A DNA stretch of 64,000 nt from VKMB-3413 sp041027365 (lineage in GTDB: Bacteria; Pseudomonadota; Alphaproteobacteria; Rhizobiales; Rhizobiaceae): positions 248,001 to 312,000 of the forward strand of contig NZ_JBFTEH010000001.1 in NCBI RefSeq assembly GCF_041027365.1. The letters run 5' to 3'. Below, in pieces: positions 32,220-41,757 of this stretch; the stretch's first letter is position 1, and each line of letters opens with the position of its first letter. The position numbers and the translations under genes are program-made. The notes below the pieces were generated by a model. That model was not told the DNA's origin. It ran no database searches and saw nothing but the letters and a program-made list of their open reading frames with translations.

Positions 32220-34310
32220 ATGGCTGTCGACGCGCTGAAATCGGGGCCCGCCGCGGCGCCGAAAAGCAACCGCGACATCGGCTTCGCGATCGCCGTCGTC
32301 TTCATCCTGACGGTGCTCTTCGTCCCGATCCCGTCCTTCCTGATCGACATGGGCCTGGCGCTGTCGATCTCGCTGTCGGTCCTGATCCTGATGGTGGCGC
32401 TGTGGATCCAGCGCCCGCTCGAATTCTCCGCCTTTCCGACCATCCTCCTGCTCGCCACCATGCTGCGGCTGTCGCTCAACATCGCGACGACGCGAGTCAT
32501 CCTCTCGCGCGGCAACGAGGGCGTGAACGCGGCCGGTCACGTCATCGGCGGCTTTTCGCAATTCGTCATGGGCGGCGACTTCGTCATCGGCATCGTCGTC
32601 TTCCTCATCCTGATCACCATCAACTTCATGGTGATCACCAAGGGTGCGACGCGTATCGCCGAGGTCGGGGCGCGCTTCACCCTCGACGCCATCCCCGGCA
32701 AGCAGATGGCGATCGACGCCGATCTTTCCGCCGGGCTCATCGACGAGAAGGAATCGCAGCGCCGGCGCAAGGAGCTCGAAGAGGAGAGCTCCTTCTTCGG
32801 CTCGATGGACGGCGCCTCGAAATTCGTGCGCGGCGACGCGGTCGCCGGCCTGATCATCACCGCCGTCAACGTCTTCGGCGGCATCGTCATCGGCATCACC
32901 CGCCACGGCATGGACGCGGCGAGCGCCGCCGACGTCTTCACCAAGCTGTCGGTCGGCGACGGTCTCGTCTCGCAGATCCCGGCGCTGATCGTCTCGCTCG
33001 CCGCCGGCCTCCTGGTCTCCAAGGGCGGTACGCGCGGCGCGGCCCAGTCGGCAGTCCTCGCCCAGCTCGGCCACTATCCGCGCGCCCTCTGGGTCGCCTC
33101 GGTGCTGATGGGCGTGCTCGCGCTGCTGCCGGGCCTGCCCTTCATTCCCTTCACCCTGATCGCCGGGCTCCTCGCCACCGTCGCGTACCTCGTGCCGAAG
33201 AAGCGGGAAGAGGAGCTGCGGGTCGTCGAGGCTGCGCGGGCGGAGGAACAGAAGACCGCGCGCGCCGCCGAGAAGAACTCGGTGAAGGAGTCGCTGAAGA
33301 TCGTCGAGATCGAGCTGGTGCTCGGCAAGCAGACCTCGGCGCATCTCCTCCTGCAGCGGGACGAACTGGCCCTGCGCGTCCAGAAGATGCGCCGGCGCTT
33401 TGCCTCGCGCTACGGCTTCGTCGTGCCGGAGATCAAGCTGTCGGACGATCTGTCGATCGACACCAAGTCCTACGAGATCAAGATCCACGGCACGGCCCTC
33501 GCGACGCAGCAGCTGCGCCTCGGCGAACTGATGATCGTCCTCGGCGATGCGCCGGCGCCGGACGTGCCGCACGACGTCACCAAGGAACCGGCCTTCGGCA
33601 TGCGCGCCGCCTGGGTGTCGGAGACCTTCTCCTCGGAACTGAAGCGCCAGGGCTTCGAGCCGATCGACACGCTGTCGATCGTCCTCACCCATCTCTCCGA
33701 GGTGATCCGCAACAACCTGGCCCAGCTCCTGTCCTACAAGGACATGCGGGCGCTGCTCGACCGGCTGGAGCCGGAATACAAGCGGCTGATCGACGAGATC
33801 ATCCCGACGCACATGTCCTATTCGGGCTTGCAGGCGGTGCTGAAGCTGCTGCTCGCCGAGCGCGTCTCGGTGCGCAATCTGAGCCTCATCCTCGAGGCGA
33901 TCGCCGAGATCGCGCCGCATGTGCGCCGCTCCGAGCAAATCGTCGAGCATGTGCGCATGCGCATGGCGCAGCAGATCTGCGGCGACCTCCTGCACGACGG
34001 CAAGCTGAACGTCCTCAGGCTCGGCAATCAGTGGGATCTCGCCTTCCACCAGGCCCTGAAGCGCGATGCCAAGGGCGACGTCGTCGAGTTCGACATCGAC
34101 CCGCGCCTGGTCGAGCAGTTCGCCACCGAGGCCACCAGGGTCATTCGCGAGAAGATGGACCAGGGCGAGATGTTCGTGCTCGTCTCGGCGCCGGACGCCA
34201 GGCCCTATGTCCGGATGATGATCGAGCGGATCTTCGTCAACCTGCCGGTCCTCAGCCATGTCGAGATCGCGCGTGGCGTCGACATCCGGCCGATCGGCTC
34301 GATCTCGTGA
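32220..34310 (+). CDS. flhA: FlhA, flagellar type III export gate protein
   Basis: Large export-gate protein that couples proton flow to secretion and docks chaperones. 696 residues from the ATG at 32220 (MAVDALKSG). Eight membrane segments in the first 320 residues; the family signature LLATMLRLSLNIATTRVILS lies near residues 78-97, and the FHIPEP cytoplasmic region has RLDAIPGKQMAIDADLSAG-type sequence (TLDAIPGKQMAIDADLSAGL). The C-terminal cytoplasmic domain starts around residue 360. fliR overlaps its stop by 4 bases. Confidence 0.97.
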   Translation: MAVDALKSGPAAAPKSNRDIGFAIAVVFILTVLFVPIPSFLIDMGLALSISLSVLILMVALWIQRPLEFSAFPTILLLATMLRLSLNIATTRVILSRGNEGVNAAGHVIGGFSQFVMGGDFVIGIVVFLILITINFMVITKGATRIAEVGARFTLDAIPGKQMAIDADLSAGLIDEKESQRRRKELEEESSFFGSMDGASKFVRGDAVAGLIITAVNVFGGIVIGITRHGMDAASAADVFTKLSVGDGLVSQIPALIVSLAAGLLVSKGGTRGAAQSAVLAQLGHYPRALWVASVLMGVLALLPGLPFIPFTLIAGLLATVAYLVPKKREEELRVVEAARAEEQKTARAAEKNSVKESLKIVEIELVLGKQTSAHLLLQRDELALRVQKMRRRFASRYGFVVPEIKLSDDLSIDTKSYEIKIHGTALATQQLRLGELMIVLGDAPAPDVPHDVTKEPAFGMRAAWVSETFSSELKRQGFEPIDTLSIVLTHLSEVIRNNLAQLLSYKDMRALLDRLEPEYKRLIDEIIPTHMSYSGLQAVLKLLLAERVSVRNLSLILEAIAEIAPHVRRSEQIVEHVRMRMAQQICGDLLHDGKLNVLRLGNQWDLAFHQALKRDAKGDVVEFDIDPRLVEQFATEATRVIREKMDQGEMFVLVSAPDARPYVRMMIERIFVNLPVLSHVEIARGVDIRPIGSIS

Positions 34311-35062
34311 TCACCGACCTGCCGGACGTCGTCCTCGGGATCTTCGTGATCTTCTGCCGGATCGGCAGCTGCCTGCTGCTCCTGCCCGGCGTCTCGTCCA
34401 GCCGCATCCCGACGCAGATCCGCCTGTTCCTGGCGCTCGCCATCTCGCTGGCCCTGTCGCCGACGCTGATGCCGATCGTCGAGCCGCTGGTGCGGGCCGA
34501 CAACGACAACATCCGCCTGCAGCTGATGGTGACCGAGCTCCTCAACGGGCTGTTCATCGGCCTGCTCGGGCGAAGCTTCATGATCGCGCTGGAATTCGCC
34601 GGCCATGTTGTCGCCAACTCGATCGGCATGGGCCAGGCGCTGGGCGTTCCGATCGAGGATCGCGAGGCTGCGCCGGCGATCTCCTCGCTGATTACCATGA
34701 CGGCGACGACGCTGATCTTCGTCCTCAACCTGCATGCCGAGATCGCGCGCGCGCTCGTCGCCTCCTACAACGCGATGCCGCCGGCTGCCGGATTTGCCGC
34801 GCGCGGCGACCTGCGGAACATCGTCGACAATCTCGACCAGGCGTTCCACCTCTGCCTGCGCCTGTCGAGCCCGTTCATCCTCTACGCGGTGATCGTCAAC
34901 TTCGCCATCGGCCTCGCCAACAAGCTGACGCCGACGATCCCGATCTACTTCATCTCGCTTCCCTTCGTCCTGGCCGGCGGCATCGTGCTCTTCGGCTATT
35001 CGATCGGGGACTTCCTGATCATGTTCATGAACAACTTCCAGCAATGGGTGTTTCGCGGATGA
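34307..35062 (+). CDS. fliR: FliR, flagellar type III export gate protein
   Basis: Membrane export-gate subunit completing FliP-FliQ-FliR. Starts at GTG 34307 overlapping the flhA stop (GTGA); 251 residues with about six hydrophobic segments. Family stretches: RLFLALAISLALSPTLMP, ELLNGLFIGLLGRSFMIALE, GMGQALGVPIEDREAAPA. Its last bases overlap the next gene by 4. Confidence 0.95.
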   Translation: MITDLPDVVLGIFVIFCRIGSCLLLLPGVSSSRIPTQIRLFLALAISLALSPTLMPIVEPLVRADNDNIRLQLMVTELLNGLFIGLLGRSFMIALEFAGHVVANSIGMGQALGVPIEDREAAPAISSLITMTATTLIFVLNLHAEIARALVASYNAMPPAAGFAARGDLRNIVDNLDQAFHLCLRLSSPFILYAVIVNFAIGLANKLTPTIPIYFISLPFVLAGGIVLFGYSIGDFLIMFMNNFQQWVFRG

Positions 35063-35466
35063 GCGACAAGAGCGAACGCGTGCGCCGGCTGAACCGCATC
35101 CTCAAGGTCCAGGCGCAGAAGCGGCTGCTCGAGGAGTGGCGGATCGGCCAGATGCGCGAGGAGCGCGACGCGCTCGACCGCAGCGACGCCGAACTGATCG
35201 CCAGCCTCGGCGAGACCTCGAAGCTGCAGGGACTGTTCATGGACACCAAGGTCCGCACGCTTCGGCGCAACGACCTCGAGCGCCGGGCGATCCACGAGCG
35301 CAAGGTGGCGGCCGAGGATCGGCTGCTCGCGGTGCGCCGGGTCGAAAAGGGTGTCGAGAAGGTCCGCGACAAGGCGAAGCTGACGGCCAAGGCCGAGGGC
35401 GAGGCGAAAGACCTCGATTCCAGCATCGAATCCTTCCTCGCCCGCAACGGGTCAAGCTTCGAATAA
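35059..35466 (+). CDS. Coiled-coil protein, possible FliJ-like export chaperone
   Basis: 135 residues, ATGA overlap with fliR. The sequence is almost entirely charged helix (VRRLNRILKVQAQKRLLEEW; REERDALDRSDAELIASLGE), with basic residues at the N-terminus and no membrane segment. Length and coiled-coil character resemble FliJ, the export ATPase stalk protein, but sequence identity cannot be judged by eye. Rhizobial loci carry an uncharacterised gene at this place. Flagellar export role inferred. Confidence 0.6.
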   Translation: MSDKSERVRRLNRILKVQAQKRLLEEWRIGQMREERDALDRSDAELIASLGETSKLQGLFMDTKVRTLRRNDLERRAIHERKVAAEDRLLAVRRVEKGVEKVRDKAKLTAKAEGEAKDLDSSIESFLARNGSSFE

Positions 35467-35529
35467 GCCGGCTCTTCTAGAACTCTCGCCAGGGGCCATG
35501 CCGCCCAATCCCGAACCGCCGCCAGAGCC

Positions 35530-36048
35530 ATGACCGTTTCGTCGATCTCGCCCAATGCGATGCTTGCGCTGATGCCGGCGCTGACCGACGGCGCCGCGAA
35601 GACGCAGGCCGCGGCCAAGGCGGACACCGACTTCGCCGCGACGCTCTCCAGCCTGTCGGGCGATGCCGCGGCGCAGGCGCCGGAGCAGCCGTTCGAGCCC
35701 CAGCTTCAGCCGCTCGTCAAGCATGTCTCGCAGAAGGCCTCGCCGCTCGAACAGTTCGAGGGCTTCGTCCTGCGCAGCTTCGTGGAATCGATGCTGCCGT
35801 CCGACGCGTCCGAGTTCTTCGGCAAGGGCACGGCCGGCTCGATCTGGAAGTCCATGCTGGCCGAACAGATCGGCGACGAGATCGCCAAGAATGGCGGGAT
35901 CGGCATCGCCGCCGCCATCGCGAAGAAGGACAAGGTGGCGGGCTCCGCCAAGAATGCCGCCGGCGGCGGCGCGGACGGGCTCAAGACCATGCTGGCGCGG
36001 GCCGACTTCACCCGTGCCGCCACGCTGAAGACGCCTGCCGGCGAATAG
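35530..36048 (+). CDS. flgJ: FlgJ-type rod-binding protein without muramidase domain
   Basis: 172 residues. The middle (about 75-115) matches the FlgJ N-terminal rod-capping domain: LEQFEGFVLRSFVESMLPSD, FFGKGTAGSIWKSMLAEQIG, DEIAKNGGIGIA. The peptidoglycan hydrolase half of enterobacterial FlgJ is absent, as in other alphaproteobacteria, so a separate hydrolase must open the cell wall. 63 bases after the FliJ-like gene, with a weak ribosome site. Confidence 0.8.
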   Translation: MTVSSISPNAMLALMPALTDGAAKTQAAAKADTDFAATLSSLSGDAAAQAPEQPFEPQLQPLVKHVSQKASPLEQFEGFVLRSFVESMLPSDASEFFGKGTAGSIWKSMLAEQIGDEIAKNGGIGIAAAIAKKDKVAGSAKNAAGGGADGLKTMLARADFTRAATLKTPAGE

Positions 36049-36066
36049 GAAGGATACCCGGATAGA

Positions 36067-36414
36067 ATGACCCTGCCCATCGAAAAAGCCGTCGACCGGC
36101 TGGAAGCGATCCTCACCGCGGAAGTCGAGGCGCTGCGCTCCGGCAACGCCATCAATCTCGCCGAGATCACGACCCGGAAGAACCAGAGCCTCCTGGAGTT
36201 CACGCGGCTGGCGCGCGGCCTTTCCGACCCCGATCCGACCCTCAGGGTACGGCTGGAAGGGCTGAGGAAGTGCGTCGAGGAAAATCAGCGCGTGCTCGGC
36301 CTGCACATCCAGGCGAGCCACGAGATCGCCTCGCTGATCGCCCGCTCGATCACCGAGGCTGATTCGGACGGCACCTATAGCGCGCAGATCCGCCGCAAGA
36401 GCCTCGCGAAGTGA
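36067..36414 (+). CDS. flgN: FlgN-like export chaperone
   Basis: 115-residue, all-helical cytoplasmic protein resembling FlgN, the chaperone for FlgK and FlgL. Seen: two long amphipathic helices (IEKAVDRLEAILTAEVEALR; LRVRLEGLRKCVEENQRVLG) and a short C-terminal tail. The family is poorly conserved, so the call relies on length, helicity and position after flgJ. Overlaps the next gene by 4 bases. Confidence 0.6.
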   Translation: MTLPIEKAVDRLEAILTAEVEALRSGNAINLAEITTRKNQSLLEFTRLARGLSDPDPTLRVRLEGLRKCVEENQRVLGLHIQASHEIASLIARSITEADSDGTYSAQIRRKSLAK

Positions 36415-36911
36415 TCAAGCTCCTCGCCATCGGTCTGTGGGTCTGCGCCGTCGCGCTCGGCTCGAGCTATGTGATGGCGTCGATGTTCTCGCCCGCCGCC
36501 GAAGCCGGGGTGAAGCCGAAGGACCCGGACTACTTCCATGGCCTCGACTACAAGAGCACGGATTCGATCACGATTCCGATGATCGCGCACGAGAAGATTC
36601 AGGGCTACATCCTGGCGCGCTTCGTCTACACGATCGACGGCAAGACGGCGAGCGAGCTGAAGGTGCCGCCGGATCCGTTCATCCTCGACGAGGTGTTCCG
36701 GCGGCTCTACTCGACCAAGAACTTCGACTTCGACCGTCCCGAGCGCTACGACCTGAAGAGCCTCACCGACGGCATCAAGGAAGACGTCAACAAGCGCTAC
36801 GGCCAGAAGGTCGTCCACGAGGTCCTGGTCGAGCAGTTCGACTACATCCCGAAGGGCGAAACCCGGGGCTCCGGACAGCAGGCTTCGCCGGCGCCAAAGC
36901 CGGGGCACTGA
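36411..36911 (+). CDS. Second FliL-like membrane protein (putative)
   Basis: 166 residues: an N-terminal membrane helix (about 3-24) and a periplasmic domain. The last part (LKSLTDGIKEDVNKRYGQKV, then VHEVLVEQFDYIP) resembles the end of FliL, where a helix is followed by VxxVxFxxF-type strand. A bona fide FliL is already present at 10879. It overlaps the FlgN-like gene and is the last + strand gene of the flagellar locus. FliL relationship is inference; a motor-associated role is plausible. Confidence 0.55.
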   Translation: MIKLLAIGLWVCAVALGSSYVMASMFSPAAEAGVKPKDPDYFHGLDYKSTDSITIPMIAHEKIQGYILARFVYTIDGKTASELKVPPDPFILDEVFRRLYSTKNFDFDRPERYDLKSLTDGIKEDVNKRYGQKVVHEVLVEQFDYIPKGETRGSGQQASPAPKPGH

Positions 36912-37006
36912 GCGCAGCGACGGCAGGCTCATCAAAGCCGGATGGCTGGTGCGCGACCGCCAGATCCCTCGTTCCGTCGCCGTTCCGACCGATCGCCGGT
37001 CTGTCT

Positions 37007-37342
37007 TCAGACGGCGTAGTACCGCCCGGTGAGCCGTCGCAGATCGGCACGGCTGGCCGGGCGTTCGGGGCCCAGGAAGCGGACACCGATATCCAGCCCG
37101 CGCGTCCAGACGATCGCCGCCGGGCGAAGGCGGCCGTCGGCCTCGTCGAGGATCATGATGCGGCCGGGCAGGGGGCACGGCGCGTAGTGCCGTATGCGGG
37201 CGCCGCCCTGCGACATGTCGAAGGCCATGCCGTCGTCGAGAAACCGCCGGTCGAGGCTCGCGAGCTTGACCGGACGCAGCCGGGTGCGCCGCCGCACCCA
37301 TGCGCGGCTCTCCGGTCCGGGGTGGCGTTCGTCGTCCTGCAT
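37007..37342 (-). CDS. PilZ-domain protein (c-di-GMP receptor)
   Basis: 111-residue single-domain PilZ protein. The c-di-GMP binding motifs are present: an RxxxR-type basic stretch at residues 17-21 (RRRTR) and DxSxxG at 42-47 (DMSQGG). The remainder fits the PilZ barrel (RIMILDEADGRLRPAAIVWT). The start is ATG 37342; a GTG at 37351 would add three residues. It points towards the flagellar locus and ends 95 bases from it. Single PilZ proteins often slow the motor in response to c-di-GMP, which is inferred here from location. Confidence 0.85.
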   Translation of the reverse strand: MQDDERHPGPESRAWVRRRTRLRPVKLASLDRRFLDDGMAFDMSQGGARIRHYAPCPLPGRIMILDEADGRLRPAAIVWTRGLDIGVRFLGPERPASRADLRRLTGRYYAV

Positions 37343-37522
37343 GGCCGACACTCTAGGGTCTGCTTTGCCAACGAATGCTGAAGCCGCGGGCCGCGTAGCC
37401 GCGGATTGAGCATTATCGTGAACGCCCTCCTGCCGGTGGCGAGGAATCGTTAACCCCAGGCTGCGATGCTCCCTGCGACCGAGAACCGATCTCGGGCGAG
37501 GGGACCAGGCACCGAGGCCGGC

Positions 37523-38029
37523 ATGAGCGCTACGACTTCTTCGACCTATTCCGGCAGTGACCGCGCGGGCGCGCCGTTCGGCGGCGATCCCGCCGCGTCG
37601 AAGAATTCCGACCGGCTGGTGAAGTTCCTGGCCTTCTGCGTCTTCGTCCTGTCGACCGGCTTCTTCTGCGCCGTGGCGATCATCTCCTATCTCGATCCGA
37701 ACTATTTCGACCGGATGCTGATCTCCTCGATCAAGGCGAATGTCGACACCATGGCGGTCGGCTCCACCGAGAAGGCGCCGAAGCAGCTCGAGGTGACGCC
37801 GCTTCCGGTCGCGCAGGTCGTGCGTCCGATCTCCCTGACGCCGAAGGACTTCGCCATCGTCATGGTGTTCCAGGACGAGGCGCATCTCGCTTCGCCGGGC
37901 GAACTCTGGCGCGTCAAGGTCGGCTCGGTCGTGCCGGGCCTCGGCAAGATCCTGGCGATCGAGCCGAGCAAGGACGGCGGCATCGTCAAGGCCGAGAACG
38001 CCACGCTCAAGGCCGTCGCGTCGCGGTAA
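37523..38029 (+). CDS. Single-pass membrane protein of unknown function
   Basis: 168 residues from ATG 37523; a longer start at 37466 is possible. A polar Ser/Gly-rich N-terminus precedes one membrane helix (about 33-55, LVKFLAFCVFVLSTGFFCAV) and a periplasmic-type domain (about 90-165) rich in strand-forming residues (DFAIVMVFQDEAHLASPGEL; RVKVGSVVPGLGKILAIEPS). I recognise no family. It lies divergent to the PilZ gene and convergent with the PHA-system gene, so it is likely transcribed alone. A lone GTTAAC lies about 70 bases upstream. Confidence 0.65.
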   Translation: MSATTSSTYSGSDRAGAPFGGDPAASKNSDRLVKFLAFCVFVLSTGFFCAVAIISYLDPNYFDRMLISSIKANVDTMAVGSTEKAPKQLEVTPLPVAQVVRPISLTPKDFAIVMVFQDEAHLASPGELWRVKVGSVVPGLGKILAIEPSKDGGIVKAENATLKAVASR

Positions 38030-38076
38030 CGCGCGGGCGCGCGCGGCGGACGAGACCGCCGCAAGCCGCAGGGGGC

Positions 38077-38096
38077 CGTCCGCCCGCCGGCGGACG
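38077..38096. terminator. Hairpin between convergent genes
   Basis: CGTCCGCC-CGCC-GGCGGACG, a perfect 8-pair stem 48 bases after the unknown membrane protein and 68 from the stop of the opposing gene. No T-run, so a terminator is only possible. Confidence 0.4.
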
Positions 38097-38163
38097 CTCG
38101 CCGCATTCCCTTCGGGACGAGCCGGTCCGATGGCCGTTCGCGTCAGTTGGACCAAAGCCCGCG

Positions 38164-38475
38164 CTATTTCTTCTCGAGCAGGATCTGGCCCTCCTGCCGC
38201 AGCCGGCCCTTCAGCTTGTCGGCGATCGCGGCGAGGAATGTCGGCAGGTCGATCTCGACATGGACGTCCGTGTCCCGCACGTCGAGCCGGCCGGTCACCG
38301 ACTGGCCCATCACCCGGGCTCTGAAGTCCAGTCGGTCGCCGGTCCACACGTCCTCGAACTTGACCATTCCGCCGACGATGTCCTGGCGCAGCCGGCCGAA
38401 GCCTTCGTCGATGCGCTGGCGCGCCTCGGCGCGCGTCAGCTTGTGGGGGATGTCGACCTTGACCGTCTCGGCCAT
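38164..38475 (-). CDS. Polyhydroxyalkanoic acid system family protein
   Basis: 103-residue protein resembling the small PHA-granule-region family (PHA_gran_rgn) found in PHA-storing proteobacteria; function unknown. Seen: KVDIPHKLTRAEARQRIDEG near the start, GRLDVRDTDVHVEIDLPTFL in the middle and a Lys-rich end (LKGRLRQEGQILLEKK). The family name is from memory. GAGGAGACAG precedes the ATG. Transcribed separately from the upstream helicase because of the terminator between them. A PHA depolymerase is encoded 3 kb away. Confidence 0.75.
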   Translation of the reverse strand: MAETVKVDIPHKLTRAEARQRIDEGFGRLRQDIVGGMVKFEDVWTGDRLDFRARVMGQSVTGRLDVRDTDVHVEIDLPTFLAAIADKLKGRLRQEGQILLEKK

Positions 38476-38545
38476 CACTGTCTCCTCGCGGGTTGCCTCG
38501 CCGCGATATGGCGACGGGCGCGGCGAAGGACAACGCAAGGGCTGG

Positions 38546-38591
38546 AAAACAGAAAGCGGCCGGCGGCGGATCGCTCCGCCGCCGGCCGCTT
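38546..38591 (-). terminator. Perfect 17-pair terminator after the DEAD-box helicase
   Basis: Stem at 38554-38570 and 38575-38591 pairs perfectly over 17 bases around a 4-base loop; read on the minus strand it is followed by TTTCTGTTTTCC. Very strong Rho-independent terminator, 33 bases after the helicase stop. Confidence 0.92.
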
Positions 38592-38623
38592 CGTTCGACT
38601 GAGAGCCGCGGAGCGGCCGAAGA

Positions 38624-40000
<1,377 letters not shown>

Positions 40001-40267
40001 ACTATGCCTTTGGGATCGCGGAGCAGGAAGGCTCCGCTGGTCATGTCGATCGTCGTCGCGCGGGCGGACGTCTCGACGGGCCGTGTCGGTCGATGAAGCG
40101 GCTTGGGGCCGCCCGGCGATCCGATGACGCTGGCAAACGTCCCGAGCCAAGGGGGCTTCAGGAAACAAGCGGGCGCTGCGCGATCACGGCGTGATGCGCT
40201 GCATATCGGCCTTTCGCTGCGCCGCGTCAAGCCGCTTGTCGCCGTGCCGGCCGCCACAACCCGCGCG

Positions 40268-41500
40268 TCACTGCGCGCCGGCCAGTTCCGTGGCCGCCGG
40301 GCGCGGATGCCAGGTCAGCTGCCTGGCGATCGTCGAGCCGATGCGCCAGATCAGCCCGACGCGGGGCACCGCTTCGCCGGCATAGAGTGGCACCTGGCGC
40401 ACGGTCTCGTCGCCCTTGGCGAACCGCGCCCAGCCGAGCCGCTGGCCCTTCGCGACCGGAGCGGGGAAGGGGCCGTTGGTGACGATGGTGCGCTTGACGT
40501 CGGACAGGCTTCCGCGCGGCACGAGGAGGCTGAGATCGTTCCTGGCGACCAGCGGTACGGTATCGCTCGACCCGTCCCGCACCACGGCTTCGCCGACCGG
40601 CTTGTCGGCGGAGACCAGCGTCACCTCCTCGAAGTCCTGCAGCCCGTAGTCCATCATGCGCCGGCCCTCGCGCTCGCGCTCGGCGGCCGTCTGCAGCCCG
40701 GCCATGGCGAAGACGATCCGTCGCCCGTCCTTCTTGGCCGAGGCGACGAGGCCGAAGCCGGCCTCTTCGGTATGGCCGGTCTTCAGCCCGTCGGCGCCAA
40801 GCGCCAGCAGCGGGTTGCGGTTGCGCTGCCGGATGCCGTTGTAGGTGAAGCTCTCCTCGCTGAAGAGATGATACTCCTCGGGGAAGGTGTTGATGAGATA
40901 GCCGGCGAGCTTGGCGAGATCGCGCACGGTGACGTGCAGGTCCGGATCCGGCAGGCCGCTCGGATTGGTGAAGTGCGAATGGGTGAGGCCGATCGTCTTC
41001 GCCTCCGCATTCATCTTGGCGACGAAGGCGTCGACGCTGCCGGCGATGCCCTGCGCAGCGACGATCGTCGCGTCGTTGCCTGACTGGATGATGATGCCCT
41101 TGATGAGGTCGGCGAGGCTGACCCTGGAATGCGGCTTCAGGAACATGGTGGAGGAGCCGGAGGGCGCGCCACCCGTCCTCCAGGCATATTCGGAGACCTC
41201 GAACTCCTGGTCGCGCGTCACCGTCCCCGCCTTCAGCGCGTCGAAGATCACGGCGACGGTCATCAGCTTGGCGAGGCTCGCCGGCGGGATCTCCTCGTCG
41301 GCGTTCTTCTCGTAGAGCACCCGGCCGGTGCCGGAATCGATCAGGATCGCGGTCGGCGCGCTGGTCTCGAAGGCCTGGGCGGCGTGGAGCGGCGTAGCGA
41401 TCAGGAAAAGCGCCAGGGCGATCAGGCGCCAGCGCGTGCGCTCGCCGCGGCTTGCCGGCGAGCCGAGCCGCCGGATCGTGTCGATCGAGATCACGCCCAT
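40268..41500 (-). CDS. D-alanyl-D-alanine carboxypeptidase (PBP5/6 type)
   Basis: Periplasmic enzyme trimming pentapeptides of peptidoglycan. 410 residues from ATG 41500, with GGAGA 10 bases upstream (an ATG at 41542 lacks a ribosome site). Signal peptide around residues 20-43 (LIALALFLIATPLHAAQA). Catalytic motifs: S75-L-A-K78, SGN (in IIIQSGNDATI) and KTG (GLKTGHTEE). The C-terminal PBP5-type domain ends in a segment that may attach to the membrane. DacC/DacF-like; paralogues cannot be separated by eye. Confidence 0.93.
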   Translation of the reverse strand: MGVISIDTIRRLGSPASRGERTRWRLIALALFLIATPLHAAQAFETSAPTAILIDSGTGRVLYEKNADEEIPPASLAKLMTVAVIFDALKAGTVTRDQEFEVSEYAWRTGGAPSGSSTMFLKPHSRVSLADLIKGIIIQSGNDATIVAAQGIAGSVDAFVAKMNAEAKTIGLTHSHFTNPSGLPDPDLHVTVRDLAKLAGYLINTFPEEYHLFSEESFTYNGIRQRNRNPLLALGADGLKTGHTEEAGFGLVASAKKDGRRIVFAMAGLQTAAEREREGRRMMDYGLQDFEEVTLVSADKPVGEAVVRDGSSDTVPLVARNDLSLLVPRGSLSDVKRTIVTNGPFPAPVAKGQRLGWARFAKGDETVRQVPLYAGEAVPRVGLIWRIGSTIARQLTWHPRPAATELAGAQ

Positions 41501-41661
41501 CGCGCCAGGTCTCCGCTGTCCGTCATGCTTCCGTGCGACCATGGTTAGGTCGCGACGCGAGCCGCATCAAGGACTTCACGGATCCGTGGTGAACGCGCGC
41601 ACCCGCAAACGTCCGCGCCGGGCTTGCCGGAGACGCCGGGAAGCCCGGGTGCCGCTGGAGT

Positions 41662-41680
41662 AGGGACGGGCCCCGTCCCT
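41662..41680. terminator. Possible hairpin downstream of phaZ
   Basis: AGGGACGGGCCCCGTCCCT, near-perfect inverted repeat 78 bases beyond the phaZ stop on the minus strand. No T-run. Confidence 0.35.
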
Positions 41681-41757
41681 GCCGTGGAGCGCGTCGGTAC
41701 CTCCCGAGGTTCCGGAAAAGGAGGAGGCGCCGTGACGCCGACGGTGCGAGGCGGCGG

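Noticed and set aside
31311..34259. 982-codon minus-strand frame opposite flhA
   Set aside because: Same GC-bias artefact: His/Arg/Asp/Glu-rich, no ribosome site, entirely antisense to flhA and partly to the peptidoglycan-binding-like gene in another frame.
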